Assembly (NCBI GenBank): GCA_949076555.1
Contig: CARUOB010000047.1
Location: 11,602 to 25,695 of the forward strand
Length of the DNA stretch: 14,094 nt
Direction: 5' to 3'
Origin: an uncultured Lachnospiraceae bacterium
GTDB taxonomy: Bacteria > Bacillota > Clostridia > Lachnospirales > Lachnospiraceae
Shown here: positions 1-6,579 of the stretch, one piece after another
How positions within the stretch are numbered: the stretch's first letter is position 1
How the letters are laid out: every line of letters begins with the position of its first letter
The notes under the pieces: model-generated
Databases searched by the model: none
Seen by the model: only the letters and a program-made list of their open reading frames with translations
Told to the model about the DNA's origin: nothing
Program-made: the position numbers and the translations under genes

Positions 1-55
1 CAAAAGAAGCTGCGAAGCAGCGAAGAGCGCCGAAGGTGCGTTTTGCGCATGGGCG

Positions 56-84
56 TGGACTGAACTGTTGCAATTTCATATAAT
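56..84 (+). promoter_or_regulatory. Putative sigma-A promoter of the PurF-like gene
   Basis: A TGGACT -35 (4 of 6 consensus bases) at 56-61 is followed by a 17-base spacer and a perfect TATAAT -10 at 79-84. The predicted start is near 91, just ahead of the ribosome binding site GGGAGGA at 96-102, so the 5' leader would be very short. The position supports translation from the ATG at 107 rather than the ATG at 68, which would lie upstream of the transcript start. Confidence 0.55.
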
Positions 85-106
85 ATTAAGAAAACGGGAG
101 GAAAGT

Positions 107-1513
107 ATGGGCGGCTTTTTTGGAGTGGCAGCGAAGGAAAATTGTATTTTTGATCTGTTTTTTGGGACGGACTATCATTCCCATCTGGGAACCAGACGGG
201 CGGGTATGGCGCTTTATGATGGGGAGGCGGGATTTAACCGTGCGATCCATAATATAGAAAATACGCCGTTTCGTACCAAATTTGACAAGGATGTAAATAA
301 AATGTTCGGGACGCTTGGCATCGGCTGTATTTCGGATTATGAGCCGCAGCCTTTGATTATCCGTTCCCATCACGGCACCTATGCGATCACCACGGTGGGC
401 AGAATCAATAACAAAGACCAGATTGTGTCGGAGATTTTTCAGAACGGCAAAGGGCATTTTCTGGAGATGAGCGGCGGTGATATCAACGCTACGGAGCTGG
501 TGGCGGCTGTGATTAACCAGCGTGATAATCTGATCGAGGGGATTAAGTACGCGCAGGAATTGATCGACGGCTCCATGACCATACTGATCATGACGCCGAA
601 GGGGATTTACGCGGCGAGAGACCGGCTGGGACGCACCCCTGTCACAATCGGAAAGAAGGAGGATGCCTGCTGTGTGTCCTTTGAGAGTTTTGCCTATCTG
701 AATCTCGGTTATGTGCCGGAGCGGGAGCTTGGACCCGGGGAAGTGGTGATCGTGACACCGGAGGGCGTACAGACGCTTGCCGCGCCGGGTAAGGATATGA
801 AAATCTGTACTTTTTTGTGGGTTTATTACGGCTATCCCTCCTCGTCCTATGAGGGAATCAGCGTGGAGGAGATGCGATATCACTGTGGGGCGATGTTAGC
901 GAAGCGCGACGACGCGAAGCCGGATATCGTGGCGGGCGTGCCGGATTCTGGGACACCGCACGCCATCGGCTATGCCAACGAGTCGGGGATTCCTTTTTCC
1001 AGACCGTTTATCAAGTATACGCCCACTTGGCCCCGTTCCTTTATGCCTACGATCCAGAGTAAACGGAATCTGATCGCGAAAATGAAATTGATCCCGGTAC
1101 ATGACCTGATTAAGGACAGGAGCCTTCTGCTGATCGACGATTCCATCGTGCGGGGCACGCAGCTTCGGGAGACGACAGAGTTTTTATACCAGAGCGGCGC
1201 GAAGGAGGTACATATCCGTCCGGCATGTCCGCCGTTGCTTTACGGCTGCAGGTACTTGAATTTTTCCCGTTCCACTTCGGAAATGGAGCTGATTGCAAGA
1301 AGAGTGATTCAGGAATTGGAGGGAGAAAACAAGTATCCGAATCTGGCGGTCTATGCGGACCCGGACAGCACGGAGTACGGACAGATGTTGGAGAAGATAA
1401 GGGAAAAATTGAATTTCACCTCACTGAAATATCACCGGCTGGATGATATGATCGCTTCCGTCGGTATCGATAAATGTAAGCTGTGCACTTATTGCTGGGA
1501 TGGGCGCGAATAA
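107..1513 (+). CDS. PurF-like amidophosphoribosyltransferase homologue lacking the catalytic N-terminal cysteine
   Basis: This 468-residue protein has the full-length architecture of glutamine PRPP amidotransferase (PurF): an N-terminal Ntn-type glutaminase domain (about 1-225) and a type I phosphoribosyltransferase domain (about 230-450). The PRPP loop LIDDSIVRGT lies at 342-351. Cysteines at 234 (ICTF), 381 (YGC), 457 and 460 (CKLC) match in spacing the four [4Fe-4S] ligands of B. subtilis PurF. The glutaminase domain is degenerate. It starts MGGFFGV where PurF has a Cys-Gly-Ile/Val start exposing the nucleophile, and VGRINN replaces the HNGN oxyanion-hole motif. Glutamine-dependent amination therefore looks impossible; ammonia use or another role is inference. 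The start is chosen by GGGAGGA at 96-102. An ATG 13 codons upstream is in frame, and the frame stays open to the window edge, but it offers no plausible Cys-led propeptide. I give no symbol because purF function is doubtful. Confidence 0.85.
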   Translation: MGGFFGVAAKENCIFDLFFGTDYHSHLGTRRAGMALYDGEAGFNRAIHNIENTPFRTKFDKDVNKMFGTLGIGCISDYEPQPLIIRSHHGTYAITTVGRINNKDQIVSEIFQNGKGHFLEMSGGDINATELVAAVINQRDNLIEGIKYAQELIDGSMTILIMTPKGIYAARDRLGRTPVTIGKKEDACCVSFESFAYLNLGYVPERELGPGEVVIVTPEGVQTLAAPGKDMKICTFLWVYYGYPSSSYEGISVEEMRYHCGAMLAKRDDAKPDIVAGVPDSGTPHAIGYANESGIPFSRPFIKYTPTWPRSFMPTIQSKRNLIAKMKLIPVHDLIKDRSLLLIDDSIVRGTQLRETTEFLYQSGAKEVHIRPACPPLLYGCRYLNFSRSTSEMELIARRVIQELEGENKYPNLAVYADPDSTEYGQMLEKIREKLNFTSLKYHRLDDMIASVGIDKCKLCTYCWDGRE

Positions 1514-1516
1514 CAA

Positions 1517-1580
1517 CGCGAGAAGAACTTCTATCCACTCACAGCAAAGGCTGCTTCGTGGAGAAGTTCTAAGTCTCGCG
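1517..1580. repeat. Long interrupted stem-loop between the PurF-like and zinc-ribbon genes
   Basis: CGCGAGA (1517-1523) pairs with TCTCGCG (1574-1580), AGAACTTCT (1524-1532) pairs with AGAAGTTCT (1562-1570), and CCAC (1535-1538) pairs with GTGG (1558-1561). CAGC/GCTG forms the apex around AAAG. Only short bulges interrupt the stem. No T-tract follows, so it does not look like a standard intrinsic terminator; it resembles a palindromic intergenic repeat or an mRNA-stabilising element. The word GAAGAACTTCTA recurs at 6437-6448. Confidence 0.6.
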
Positions 1581-1582
1581 TG

Positions 1583-1609
1583 GGAGAATGCCAAAAAGCG
1601 GCATTCTCC
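1583..1609. repeat. Perfect 10-bp hairpin, copy A of an intergenic palindrome
   Basis: GGAGAATGCC (1583-1592) and GGCATTCTCC (1600-1609) are exact inverted repeats around a 7-base loop. No run of T follows. A diverged 27-base counterpart lies at 6523-6549 in the spoIIP-lepA gap, and both sit a short distance upstream of a gene start. Confidence 0.6.
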
Positions 1610-1647
1610 GCATAGATTTCGTTTCATGAAAGGATTGATATACATAC

Positions 1648-2620
1648 ATGATTTTCAAGTGTAGAAACTGCGGTGGCAATACGGTTTATTCTCCGGAAAG
1701 GGGAAAGATGTACTGTCCTCACTGCGAGAGTGTGGACAGTGAGGAAAAGATAGGGGGCAGTTCCCTTGTGCAATGTGTGAACTGTGGCGCGCCCTTACAG
1801 TATAGGCCGCATACGTCGGCGTGCAGATGCGAGCATTGCGGCATGTATCTGATATTTGATGAGCGGGTGGAGGGCGTCTTTGAGCCGAAACTGATTCTGC
1901 CTTTCTATATAGGAAAAGAGATGGCGGTGGCGGCCATGGAGCGCGAGTTTTCCAGACGGCTGTTTGCGCCCGCCGATTTCCTGTCGGCGAAGAGTCTGGA
2001 AAAAATGGAAGGAATTTATGTGCCTTTCTGGCTGTATGACTATGGAGCGGACTATGATTTTGCGGGAGAGGGCACTAAAATCAGGACGTGGCGCAGCGGC
2101 GACACGGAGTATACGGAAACTTCCTATTTCGAGGTGGTCCGGCGGATGGACGTGGATTTTGACCGGATTCCGGTGGACGCATCCATCGCTATGGACGACG
2201 GTATTATGGATTTGATGGAGCCCTATGATTATCGGGCGCTTGCGGATTTTGAGCCGCGGTACATGTCAGGCTTTTTCAGTGAGGTTTACAATCAGGAAGG
2301 ACGCAAGGGCGCAGGAAAAGGCACGGCAGGCTTCGGAGGAGCTGATGCAGGGCTCTCTGACGGGATATGCCACGGTGCGCCCTTACCGGAAAAACCTGAA
2401 ACTGACCAGAGAGGACTTTTGCTACGCGCTGATGCCCGTCTGGCAGTATGTCTTTCGCTATAAGGATCAGTCTTTTCTGTACCATGTGAACGGGCAGACG
2501 GGTAAGGTGATCGGCGTAACGCCTGTTTCCAGAGGAAAGGTATTGGCTTACAGTGCGTCGGTGTTTGCGGTGGTGACGGCGCTCTGCTATATGGCAGTTC
2601 ATGTGCTGGAGATCTTATAG
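1648..2620 (+). pseudogene. Double zinc-ribbon (TFIIB-type) membrane protein, frameshifted
   Basis: The N-terminal part begins with two zinc ribbons: C5xxC8 with C23xxC26, then C43xxC46 with C61xxC64. It continues as a soluble domain rich in aromatic and acidic residues. Around 2296-2303 the reading frame changes. The first frame runs on to 2463 with unrelated low-quality sequence, while the natural continuation (ARAQEKARQASEEL onward, with KLTREDFCYALMPVWQY) lies in the next frame and ends at 2620 with a hydrophobic membrane segment. Removing one G at 2299-2300 restores a 323-residue protein reading through EVYNQEDARAQ. The break may be a sequencing error or a recent mutation, since both halves keep normal-looking coding sequence. 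Clostridial proteins of this type often sit beside TPM-domain and SPFH/TelA genes (from memory), suggesting an envelope role, but no activity is established. A weak GAAAGGA lies 13 bases before the ATG. Confidence 0.75.
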
Positions 2621-2638
2621 AGGGGAAGGGCAGAAGTT

Positions 2639-3517
2639 TTGAGAGAATATTTTCGATATTTTAAATGGCTGTACATCGTTCTGGCCGCCGCCGCGCTTTT
2701 GACTGTGGGGCTTCATACGGGGCATGGGGCGCTGGCGAAGGCAATGGACTATCAGCGGACAAATACACAATGCGTGACCGATGAGCGGGTTTTTGACAAG
2801 GCGGATGTACTGACGGACAAGGAGGAGGAGAAGCTGCGCCGTCTGATTGCAAAGCGGGAGAAGCAGACGGGGTGTGATATCGTGCTTGTCACGCTCAACG
2901 AGCCTTTGGCGGAGTATGCAAGAGAGATTGAACCGGGCGTGATTTCGGAGGAATATGTGAGGGTGTACGCGGAGCAGCGTTGGGAGAACGACGGCTTTGG
3001 CTATGACAGGCCGGACGGCGACGGTGTGATGCTGGTTGACAACTGGTCGAGGGAGGATGACGGCATGATTCACACATGGCTGTGCACCACAGGCCGGGCG
3101 AGGGACACTTACTATGTGGAGGACATCGACCATCTTCTCGAGAATGTGTACCGCTATGTGGAGAAGGACCCTTACCGCGCTTACAAGACCTATGTCAACA
3201 ATTTTTATCACGATATGATGGGCTGGAACGTATCGCATATGTCTGTACCGGGATTTGTGCCATGGATCATAGGAATAATAGCAGCTGTTATTTTTGCGGC
3301 GTGCAACTGGCGCTCGAAAGAGGGGAAGACGACGACCACGGCCACCACCTACGTGGCGGGCAGGGAACCTGTTTTTCGGGTGGCGCAGGACAGGTTCTTG
3401 AGAAAGACGGTGATCCAGCGGAAAATCCAGACAAGCAGCGGCGGACACGGCGGAGGCGGTGGCAGGAGTCACGGCGGCGGTGGCGGCCATCACGGCGGCG
3501 GCGGACGCAGCCGTTAG
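2639..3517 (+). CDS. TPM-domain membrane protein with Gly/His-rich C-terminal tail
   Basis: This 292-residue protein has an N-terminal membrane segment or uncleaved signal (about 8-32). A TPM-type domain follows (about 45-190), with the recognisable start VFDKADVLTDKEEEKL and the strand GCDIVLVTLNE. A second membrane helix spans about 206-224 (FVPWIIGIIAAVIFAACNW). A basic linker leads to a glycine/histidine/serine-rich tail at 266-292. TPM domains occur in membrane-associated or extracytoplasmic proteins, some linked to phosphatase activity or photosystem repair; the function of this subtype is unknown. The start is TTG at 2639, with AGGGGAAGGG at 2621-2630 as ribosome binding site. It begins 18 bases after the zinc-ribbon gene, so the two are almost certainly one operon. 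The tail resembles those of other membrane-anchored TPM proteins ending in GGGGxSGGGG and could bind metal through its histidines (inference). Confidence 0.8.
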   Translation: MREYFRYFKWLYIVLAAAALLTVGLHTGHGALAKAMDYQRTNTQCVTDERVFDKADVLTDKEEEKLRRLIAKREKQTGCDIVLVTLNEPLAEYAREIEPGVISEEYVRVYAEQRWENDGFGYDRPDGDGVMLVDNWSREDDGMIHTWLCTTGRARDTYYVEDIDHLLENVYRYVEKDPYRAYKTYVNNFYHDMMGWNVSHMSVPGFVPWIIGIIAAVIFAACNWRSKEGKTTTTATTYVAGREPVFRVAQDRFLRKTVIQRKIQTSSGGHGGGGGRSHGGGGGHHGGGGRSR

Positions 3518-3540
3518 CAGGGTGAATCTGAGCATAAATA

Positions 3541-3571
3541 AAAGGAGCGGATGTCATGCATTCGCTCCTTT
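3541..3571. terminator. Bidirectional intrinsic terminator between the TPM gene and rpsT
   Basis: AAAGGAGCGGATG (3541-3553) pairs with CATTCGCTCCTTT (3559-3571) across a 5-base loop, with one G-T wobble. On the minus strand, the direction of rpsT, the stem is followed by TTTTATTTAT, a good U-tract. On the plus strand it is followed by TTTAAACGTTCGTTTT. It lies 24 bases after the TPM stop and 25 bases after the rpsT stop, so it can serve both convergent genes. Confidence 0.9.
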
Positions 3572-3595
3572 AAACGTTCGTTTTATCAGATTTTC

Positions 3596-3859
3596 TTACG
3601 CCATTTTATTAACGGCAAGGGCCATGCGGGAAACCTTTCTCGCAGAAGTATTCTTGTGGTATACGCCCTTCTTGGTTGCCTTGTCAATTGCGGAAGTAGC
3701 GGCAAGCAGCGCGCTCTCTGCGGCAGCCTTATCCTTCGCGTCGATGGCAGCATATACCTTCTTGATCGCTGTCTTAACGCCGGACTTGATGGACTTGTTT
3801 CTGTCAGCCTTCGTCTTGTTTACCAGAATTCTCTTTTTCGCAGATTTGATATTAGCCAT
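3596..3859 (-). CDS. rpsT: 30S ribosomal protein S20
   Basis: The 87-residue, lysine/alanine-rich product begins MANIKSAKKRILVNKTKADRN and ends ALAVNKMA. This is the S20 signature: a three-helix protein that binds 16S rRNA in the 30S body. The length is typical of the family. The start at 3859 is fixed by GGAGGA just upstream on the minus strand and by the conserved MANIKSA; an upstream in-frame ATG at 3928 would add 23 non-conserved residues. The gene is convergent with the TPM gene, divergent from gpr, and has its own strong promoter. The rpsT/gpr adjacency is the same as in B. subtilis. Confidence 0.97.
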   Translation of the reverse strand: MANIKSAKKRILVNKTKADRNKSIKSGVKTAIKKVYAAIDAKDKAAAESALLAATSAIDKATKKGVYHKNTSARKVSRMALAVNKMA

Positions 3860-3905
3860 AACATCCTCCATTTCAAAACATTTACTCTTTATTTTCTTAT
3901 AAGGA

Positions 3906-3929
3906 CGTGTCTCATTAAAGACGGACACG
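3906..3929 (-). promoter_or_regulatory. Small hairpin in the rpsT leader
   Basis: CGTGTC (3906-3911) and GACACG (3924-3929) form a 6-bp inverted repeat with a 12-base loop. It lies about 45 bases upstream of the rpsT start codon, inside the roughly 90-base leader predicted from the promoter. Several ribosomal-protein leaders are autoregulatory, but I do not recognise a known S20 leader motif here. Confidence 0.3.
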
Positions 3930-3957
3930 GACGTTTTAATGGAAACACACGCATATT

Positions 3958-3986
3958 ATTTTAGATTATGGAAATGGGGATGTCAA
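3958..3986 (-). promoter_or_regulatory. Sigma-A promoter of rpsT
   Basis: On the minus strand a perfect TTGACA -35 (plus coordinates 3981-3986) is separated by exactly 17 bases from a TAAAAT -10 (3958-3963). The surrounding sequence is AT-rich. It predicts a start near 3951 and a leader of about 90 bases. This is the best vegetative promoter in the window, as expected for a ribosomal protein gene. Confidence 0.85.
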
Positions 3987-4103
3987 TACATATTTTGTTT
4001 ATTTTTGCAAAAAATAGAAAACAAAATGGGCAGGCGGAAGAAAAGCGCATAAAATATATCATACGCTACTGCTTGCGGGTTGCGGAAAGGAATGGAAAAT
4101 GCT

Positions 4104-4970
4104 ATGGATAGCTGGTCAAATGTCAGGACGGACTTGGCGTTGGAAGCCAGAGAAGGTATTGGAGAAAACGAGTCCGGGCTTCATGGAGTGATAGTAGAAG
4201 AGCATTATGACGAAGAGAGCGATGTGCATATTACCCGGGTGATTATAGAGACGAAAAACGGGGCCAAGGCGCTTGGGAAACCGATGGGAACCTATATTAC
4301 ACTGGAGGCGCCCGCCATGACGGAACCGGAGGACGACTATCATCAGGAGATATCCGCCATTCTGGCACAGCAGCTTCGGGGGATTTTGCCAAATCCGGAT
4401 GAGGAACAGTCGATTCTGGTGGTGGGGCTTGGCAACCGGGAGGTCACCGCGGATTCCCTCGGGCCGAATGTGGTGGATAATCTCTTTGTCAACAGGCACA
4501 TTGTGCTGGAGTATGGCAAGGTGGCTTATAACCGGACGAAGATGCATCTGGTGAGCAGTCTGGCGCCGGGTGTCATGGCGAAAACGGGCATGGAGTCCGC
4601 GGAGATCATCAAGGGGGTGATCGGGGAGACGAAGCCGGATCTGGTGATCGCAATCGATGCGCTGGCCGCACGCTCCACCAAACGCTTAAACCGTACCATC
4701 CAAATCACGAACACAGGCATTCATCCCGGTTCCGGTGTGGGAAATCACAGAAACGCCATAACGGAGGAGACGCTTCACATTCCGGTGCTGGCGCTGGGTG
4801 TGCCGACGGTGGTGGACGCGGCTACGATCGTGGGTGACGCCATGGGAGAGCGGCCCGCCACGCTCAAGGAACTCAATAATATGTATGTGACCACAAAGGA
4901 CGTGGATCAACAGATCCGCCAGATCAGTCACATTATCTGTGACGGGATAAACGGCGCGCTGAATCTTTGA
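4104..4970 (+). CDS. gpr: Germination protease GPR (SASP-degrading spore endopeptidase)
   Basis: GPR degrades small acid-soluble spore proteins during germination and is made as a zymogen in the forespore. The N-terminus contains VRTDLALEARE. Its T-D/L-A-x-E segment matches the autoprocessing site of Bacillus GPR, which resembles the SASP cleavage site. GNREVTADSLGP and VIAIDALAARS carry aspartates (117 and 185 from this start) in the positions of the two acidic residues thought to be catalytic in family A25. HPGSGVGNHR and LGVPTVVDAATI are also typical. The start is uncertain. ATG 4104 has GGAAAGGA 12 bases upstream and gives a 6-residue lead before VRTD. ATG 4092 abuts that SD, and TTG 4080 has none. 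Downstream are spoIIP and lepA, as in B. subtilis. I found no convincing sigma-G promoter. Confidence 0.95.
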   Translation: MDSWSNVRTDLALEAREGIGENESGLHGVIVEEHYDEESDVHITRVIIETKNGAKALGKPMGTYITLEAPAMTEPEDDYHQEISAILAQQLRGILPNPDEEQSILVVGLGNREVTADSLGPNVVDNLFVNRHIVLEYGKVAYNRTKMHLVSSLAPGVMAKTGMESAEIIKGVIGETKPDLVIAIDALAARSTKRLNRTIQITNTGIHPGSGVGNHRNAITEETLHIPVLALGVPTVVDAATIVGDAMGERPATLKELNNMYVTTKDVDQQIRQISHIICDGINGALNL

Positions 4971-5021
4971 CAGGAAGAGACGGCGCGAAAGCAACTATTC
5001 GGTACAGGCCGAAGCATTTAC

Positions 5022-5051
5022 GCATGAACCTGTATTTGCCGTGCATATATT
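5022..5051 (+). promoter_or_regulatory. Candidate sigma-E-like promoter directly before spoIIP
   Basis: CATATATT at 5044-5051 matches 7 of 8 positions of the sigma-E -10 CATACAnT. A GCATGAA -35-like block lies at 5022-5028 with a 15-base spacer. The family spacing puts transcription start at about 5058, the A of the spoIIP ATG. Short AT-rich matches are easily found by chance, so this is a tentative call. Confidence 0.35.
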
Positions 5052-5057
5052 TTTAGT

Positions 5058-6398
5058 ATGTACAAGAATAGAAAGTGGTTGAAACTTATTTTAATAGCAA
5101 CTGTTATCATAACTCTCGGGTTCGGCTGTGCGGAACTTTTGCGGGATCGTGAGAAGGAGGAAAAAAAGAAAGGCTCCGCTTGGCGAGGTATTGCGGAGGA
5201 GCTGGTGATGGAGCCGTATCTGCCCGGCATCCGCGCAATGAGTGAGACAGACCGTCACGCATCGGGGGAAGGCTTTTTAAAAAAGGCGCTGTTTTTCCAA
5301 TATCCGGGGCTGTTCTATGCACTGGAGAACGGGGAGGAGGGCGTGACCGAGAGCGACTATGCCAGACTTCTTCTGCCGGAGGGGAGCGACGAGGATTACA
5401 AGGGACTGCCGGAGGAGGCGCTTGAGTACGGTGACGACGCCATGCATCTGGAAAAGAATATGGAATCGGCGTTTTTGAAGGAAAACGAGCGTTATTTATC
5501 GGCGGAACAGGAAGGGAAAGAGGCGGGAGAGACAGGAGAGCCGGAGGAGGCGGACGAAGAGGAAGAAATGGTGGAAGGCCAGGCGTTTGCCTGTGTGGAG
5601 GAGAAGAGCTACCGCTATAAGTGGGAGGATCTGTCCACCTATGAGGCGCTGATCAAGGCGTTTTACGCGGTGGACAGCACAACCGTGGCGGGAGAGCAGC
5701 TTTTGCAGGCGCAGACGCTTCGGGAGAAGGATATGCGGATACAGGGGAGCGCGGACGCGCCGCAGATCCTCATTTACCACACCCATTCCAAGGAGAGCTT
5801 TGTCGATTCTGTGCCGGGTGATGCAAACAGCGGGATTCTGGGGGCGGGGGAATATCTGGCCAGTCTTTTGCGGGAGCGTTACGGGTACAATGTGATCCAT
5901 GACACGGGCTGTTATGATGAGGACAGGGCCTATGCCTACAACAATTCCCTGCCCGCCATCGAGGCGATTTTACGGGAAAATCCGTCCATCGAGGCGGTGA
6001 TTGACCTGCACCGGGACGAAATGCCCGCGGACAGGCGTCTGGTCATGGATCTGCAGGGCCGCCCCACCGCGCAGTTTATGTTCTTTAACGGGCTGTGCCG
6101 CACCACAAAGGGAGAGATCTCGTATCTGGAAAATCCCTATCTGGCGGACAATCTGGCGCTGTCCTTCCAGATGCAGACGGCATGCAACGAGTATTATCCG
6201 GGAATTGCCCGCAGAATCTATCTGAAAGCCTACCGCTACAATATGCACCTTTGCCCGAAATCCCTTCTGATCGAGCTGGGCGCGCAGAACAATACAGAGG
6301 AGGAAATACATAATGCCTGCGAGCCCTTAGCCCATGTGCTGGACCTTGTTTTCAGCGGCAGGGAGCCGGAGCGGGAGGATGCGCCGGAGGGCGATTGA
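5058..6398 (+). CDS. spoIIP: Stage II sporulation protein P, peptidoglycan amidase/endopeptidase
   Basis: SpoIIP is a membrane-anchored, zinc-dependent cell-wall hydrolase that works with SpoIID and SpoIIM to thin septal peptidoglycan and drive engulfment. This 446-residue protein has a short basic N-terminus and one membrane segment (about 9-24, ending in Gly-Cys). A very acidic linker lies around 150-178. The C-terminal catalytic domain shows YHTHSKES (His241, His243, Glu246), DLHRDE (His318, Glu321) and LIELGAQNNT (Glu406), the conserved candidate zinc or active-site blocks of the family. It lies 87 bases after gpr, in the same order as B. subtilis. No Shine-Dalgarno is visible: the bases before ATG are CATATATTTTTAGT. 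No other in-frame start is close, and the start is supported by the membrane anchor. The yqxA gene found between spoIIP and lepA in B. subtilis is absent. Confidence 0.95.
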   Translation: MYKNRKWLKLILIATVIITLGFGCAELLRDREKEEKKKGSAWRGIAEELVMEPYLPGIRAMSETDRHASGEGFLKKALFFQYPGLFYALENGEEGVTESDYARLLLPEGSDEDYKGLPEEALEYGDDAMHLEKNMESAFLKENERYLSAEQEGKEAGETGEPEEADEEEEMVEGQAFACVEEKSYRYKWEDLSTYEALIKAFYAVDSTTVAGEQLLQAQTLREKDMRIQGSADAPQILIYHTHSKESFVDSVPGDANSGILGAGEYLASLLRERYGYNVIHDTGCYDEDRAYAYNNSLPAIEAILRENPSIEAVIDLHRDEMPADRRLVMDLQGRPTAQFMFFNGLCRTTKGEISYLENPYLADNLALSFQMQTACNEYYPGIARRIYLKAYRYNMHLCPKSLLIELGAQNNTEEEIHNACEPLAHVLDLVFSGREPEREDAPEGD

Positions 6399-6428
6399 TG
6401 TGGACATCCTACGGACAATTTGATATAC

Positions 6429-6457
6429 TTGCGTGGGAAGAACTTCTAAACTAAAAT
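6429..6457 (+). promoter_or_regulatory. Possible sigma-A promoter for lepA-hemW
   Basis: TTGCGT at 6429-6434 and TAAAAT at 6452-6457 are separated by 17 bases. The -10 matches 5 of 6 consensus bases; the -35 matches mainly in TTG. An own promoter is expected because lepA is vegetative while the upstream gpr and spoIIP are sporulation genes. The -35 overlaps the word GCGTGGGA shared with two other gaps. Confidence 0.4.
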
Positions 6458-6522
6458 GATCTGTGCCGGAAGGTGTCTTAAAAAAGCCGACGAAGCGGAT
6501 CTGGGGGTTCTGTGTTCACGCT

Positions 6523-6549
6523 GGAGAATGGCAGAATATGGCGTTTTCC
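6523..6549. repeat. Diverged copy B of the intergenic palindrome
   Basis: GGAGAATGGC (6523-6532) faces GGCGTTTTCC (6540-6549). Compared with copy A at 1583-1609 the element has the same total length, arm length and loop size. Two arm differences become G-T wobbles rather than losing the pair; one mismatch is present. By eye the 36 bases around it align without gaps to copy A at roughly 25 identities. It lies 31 bases before the lepA start. Confidence 0.45.
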
Positions 6550-6579
6550 GAAACGACGAAAGGTAACAGAGGGTGTACA

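Noticed and set aside
1..67. C-terminal end of an upstream gene at the left edge
   Set aside because: Short open frames exist but none shows a recognisable protein end; the stretch is dominated by small GC-rich hairpins and may be intergenic repeat sequence.
3440..3515. GGCGGC/CACGGCGGC repeats as a tandem repeat or CRISPR-like array
   Set aside because: They are in frame and encode the Gly/His tail of the TPM protein; unit length is irregular and there are no spacers.
2615..3535. 306-codon minus-strand reading frame opposite the TPM gene
   Set aside because: It is Ala/Val/Leu/Arg/His-rich shadow sequence created by the GC-rich TPM gene and its GGC repeats, has no ribosome binding site, and overlaps a well-supported protein completely.
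4020..4100. Sigma-G or sigma-F promoter ahead of gpr (GCATA at 4047-4051, CATACGCT at 4060-4067)
   Set aside because: The two blocks are only 8 bases apart, far from the usual 15-18, and no alternative pair with correct spacing was found.
6463..6579. 39-codon N-terminal extension of LepA
   Set aside because: LepA proteins begin a few residues before the IRNFCIVAHIDHGKS block; the extension is encoded by the intergenic palindrome region.
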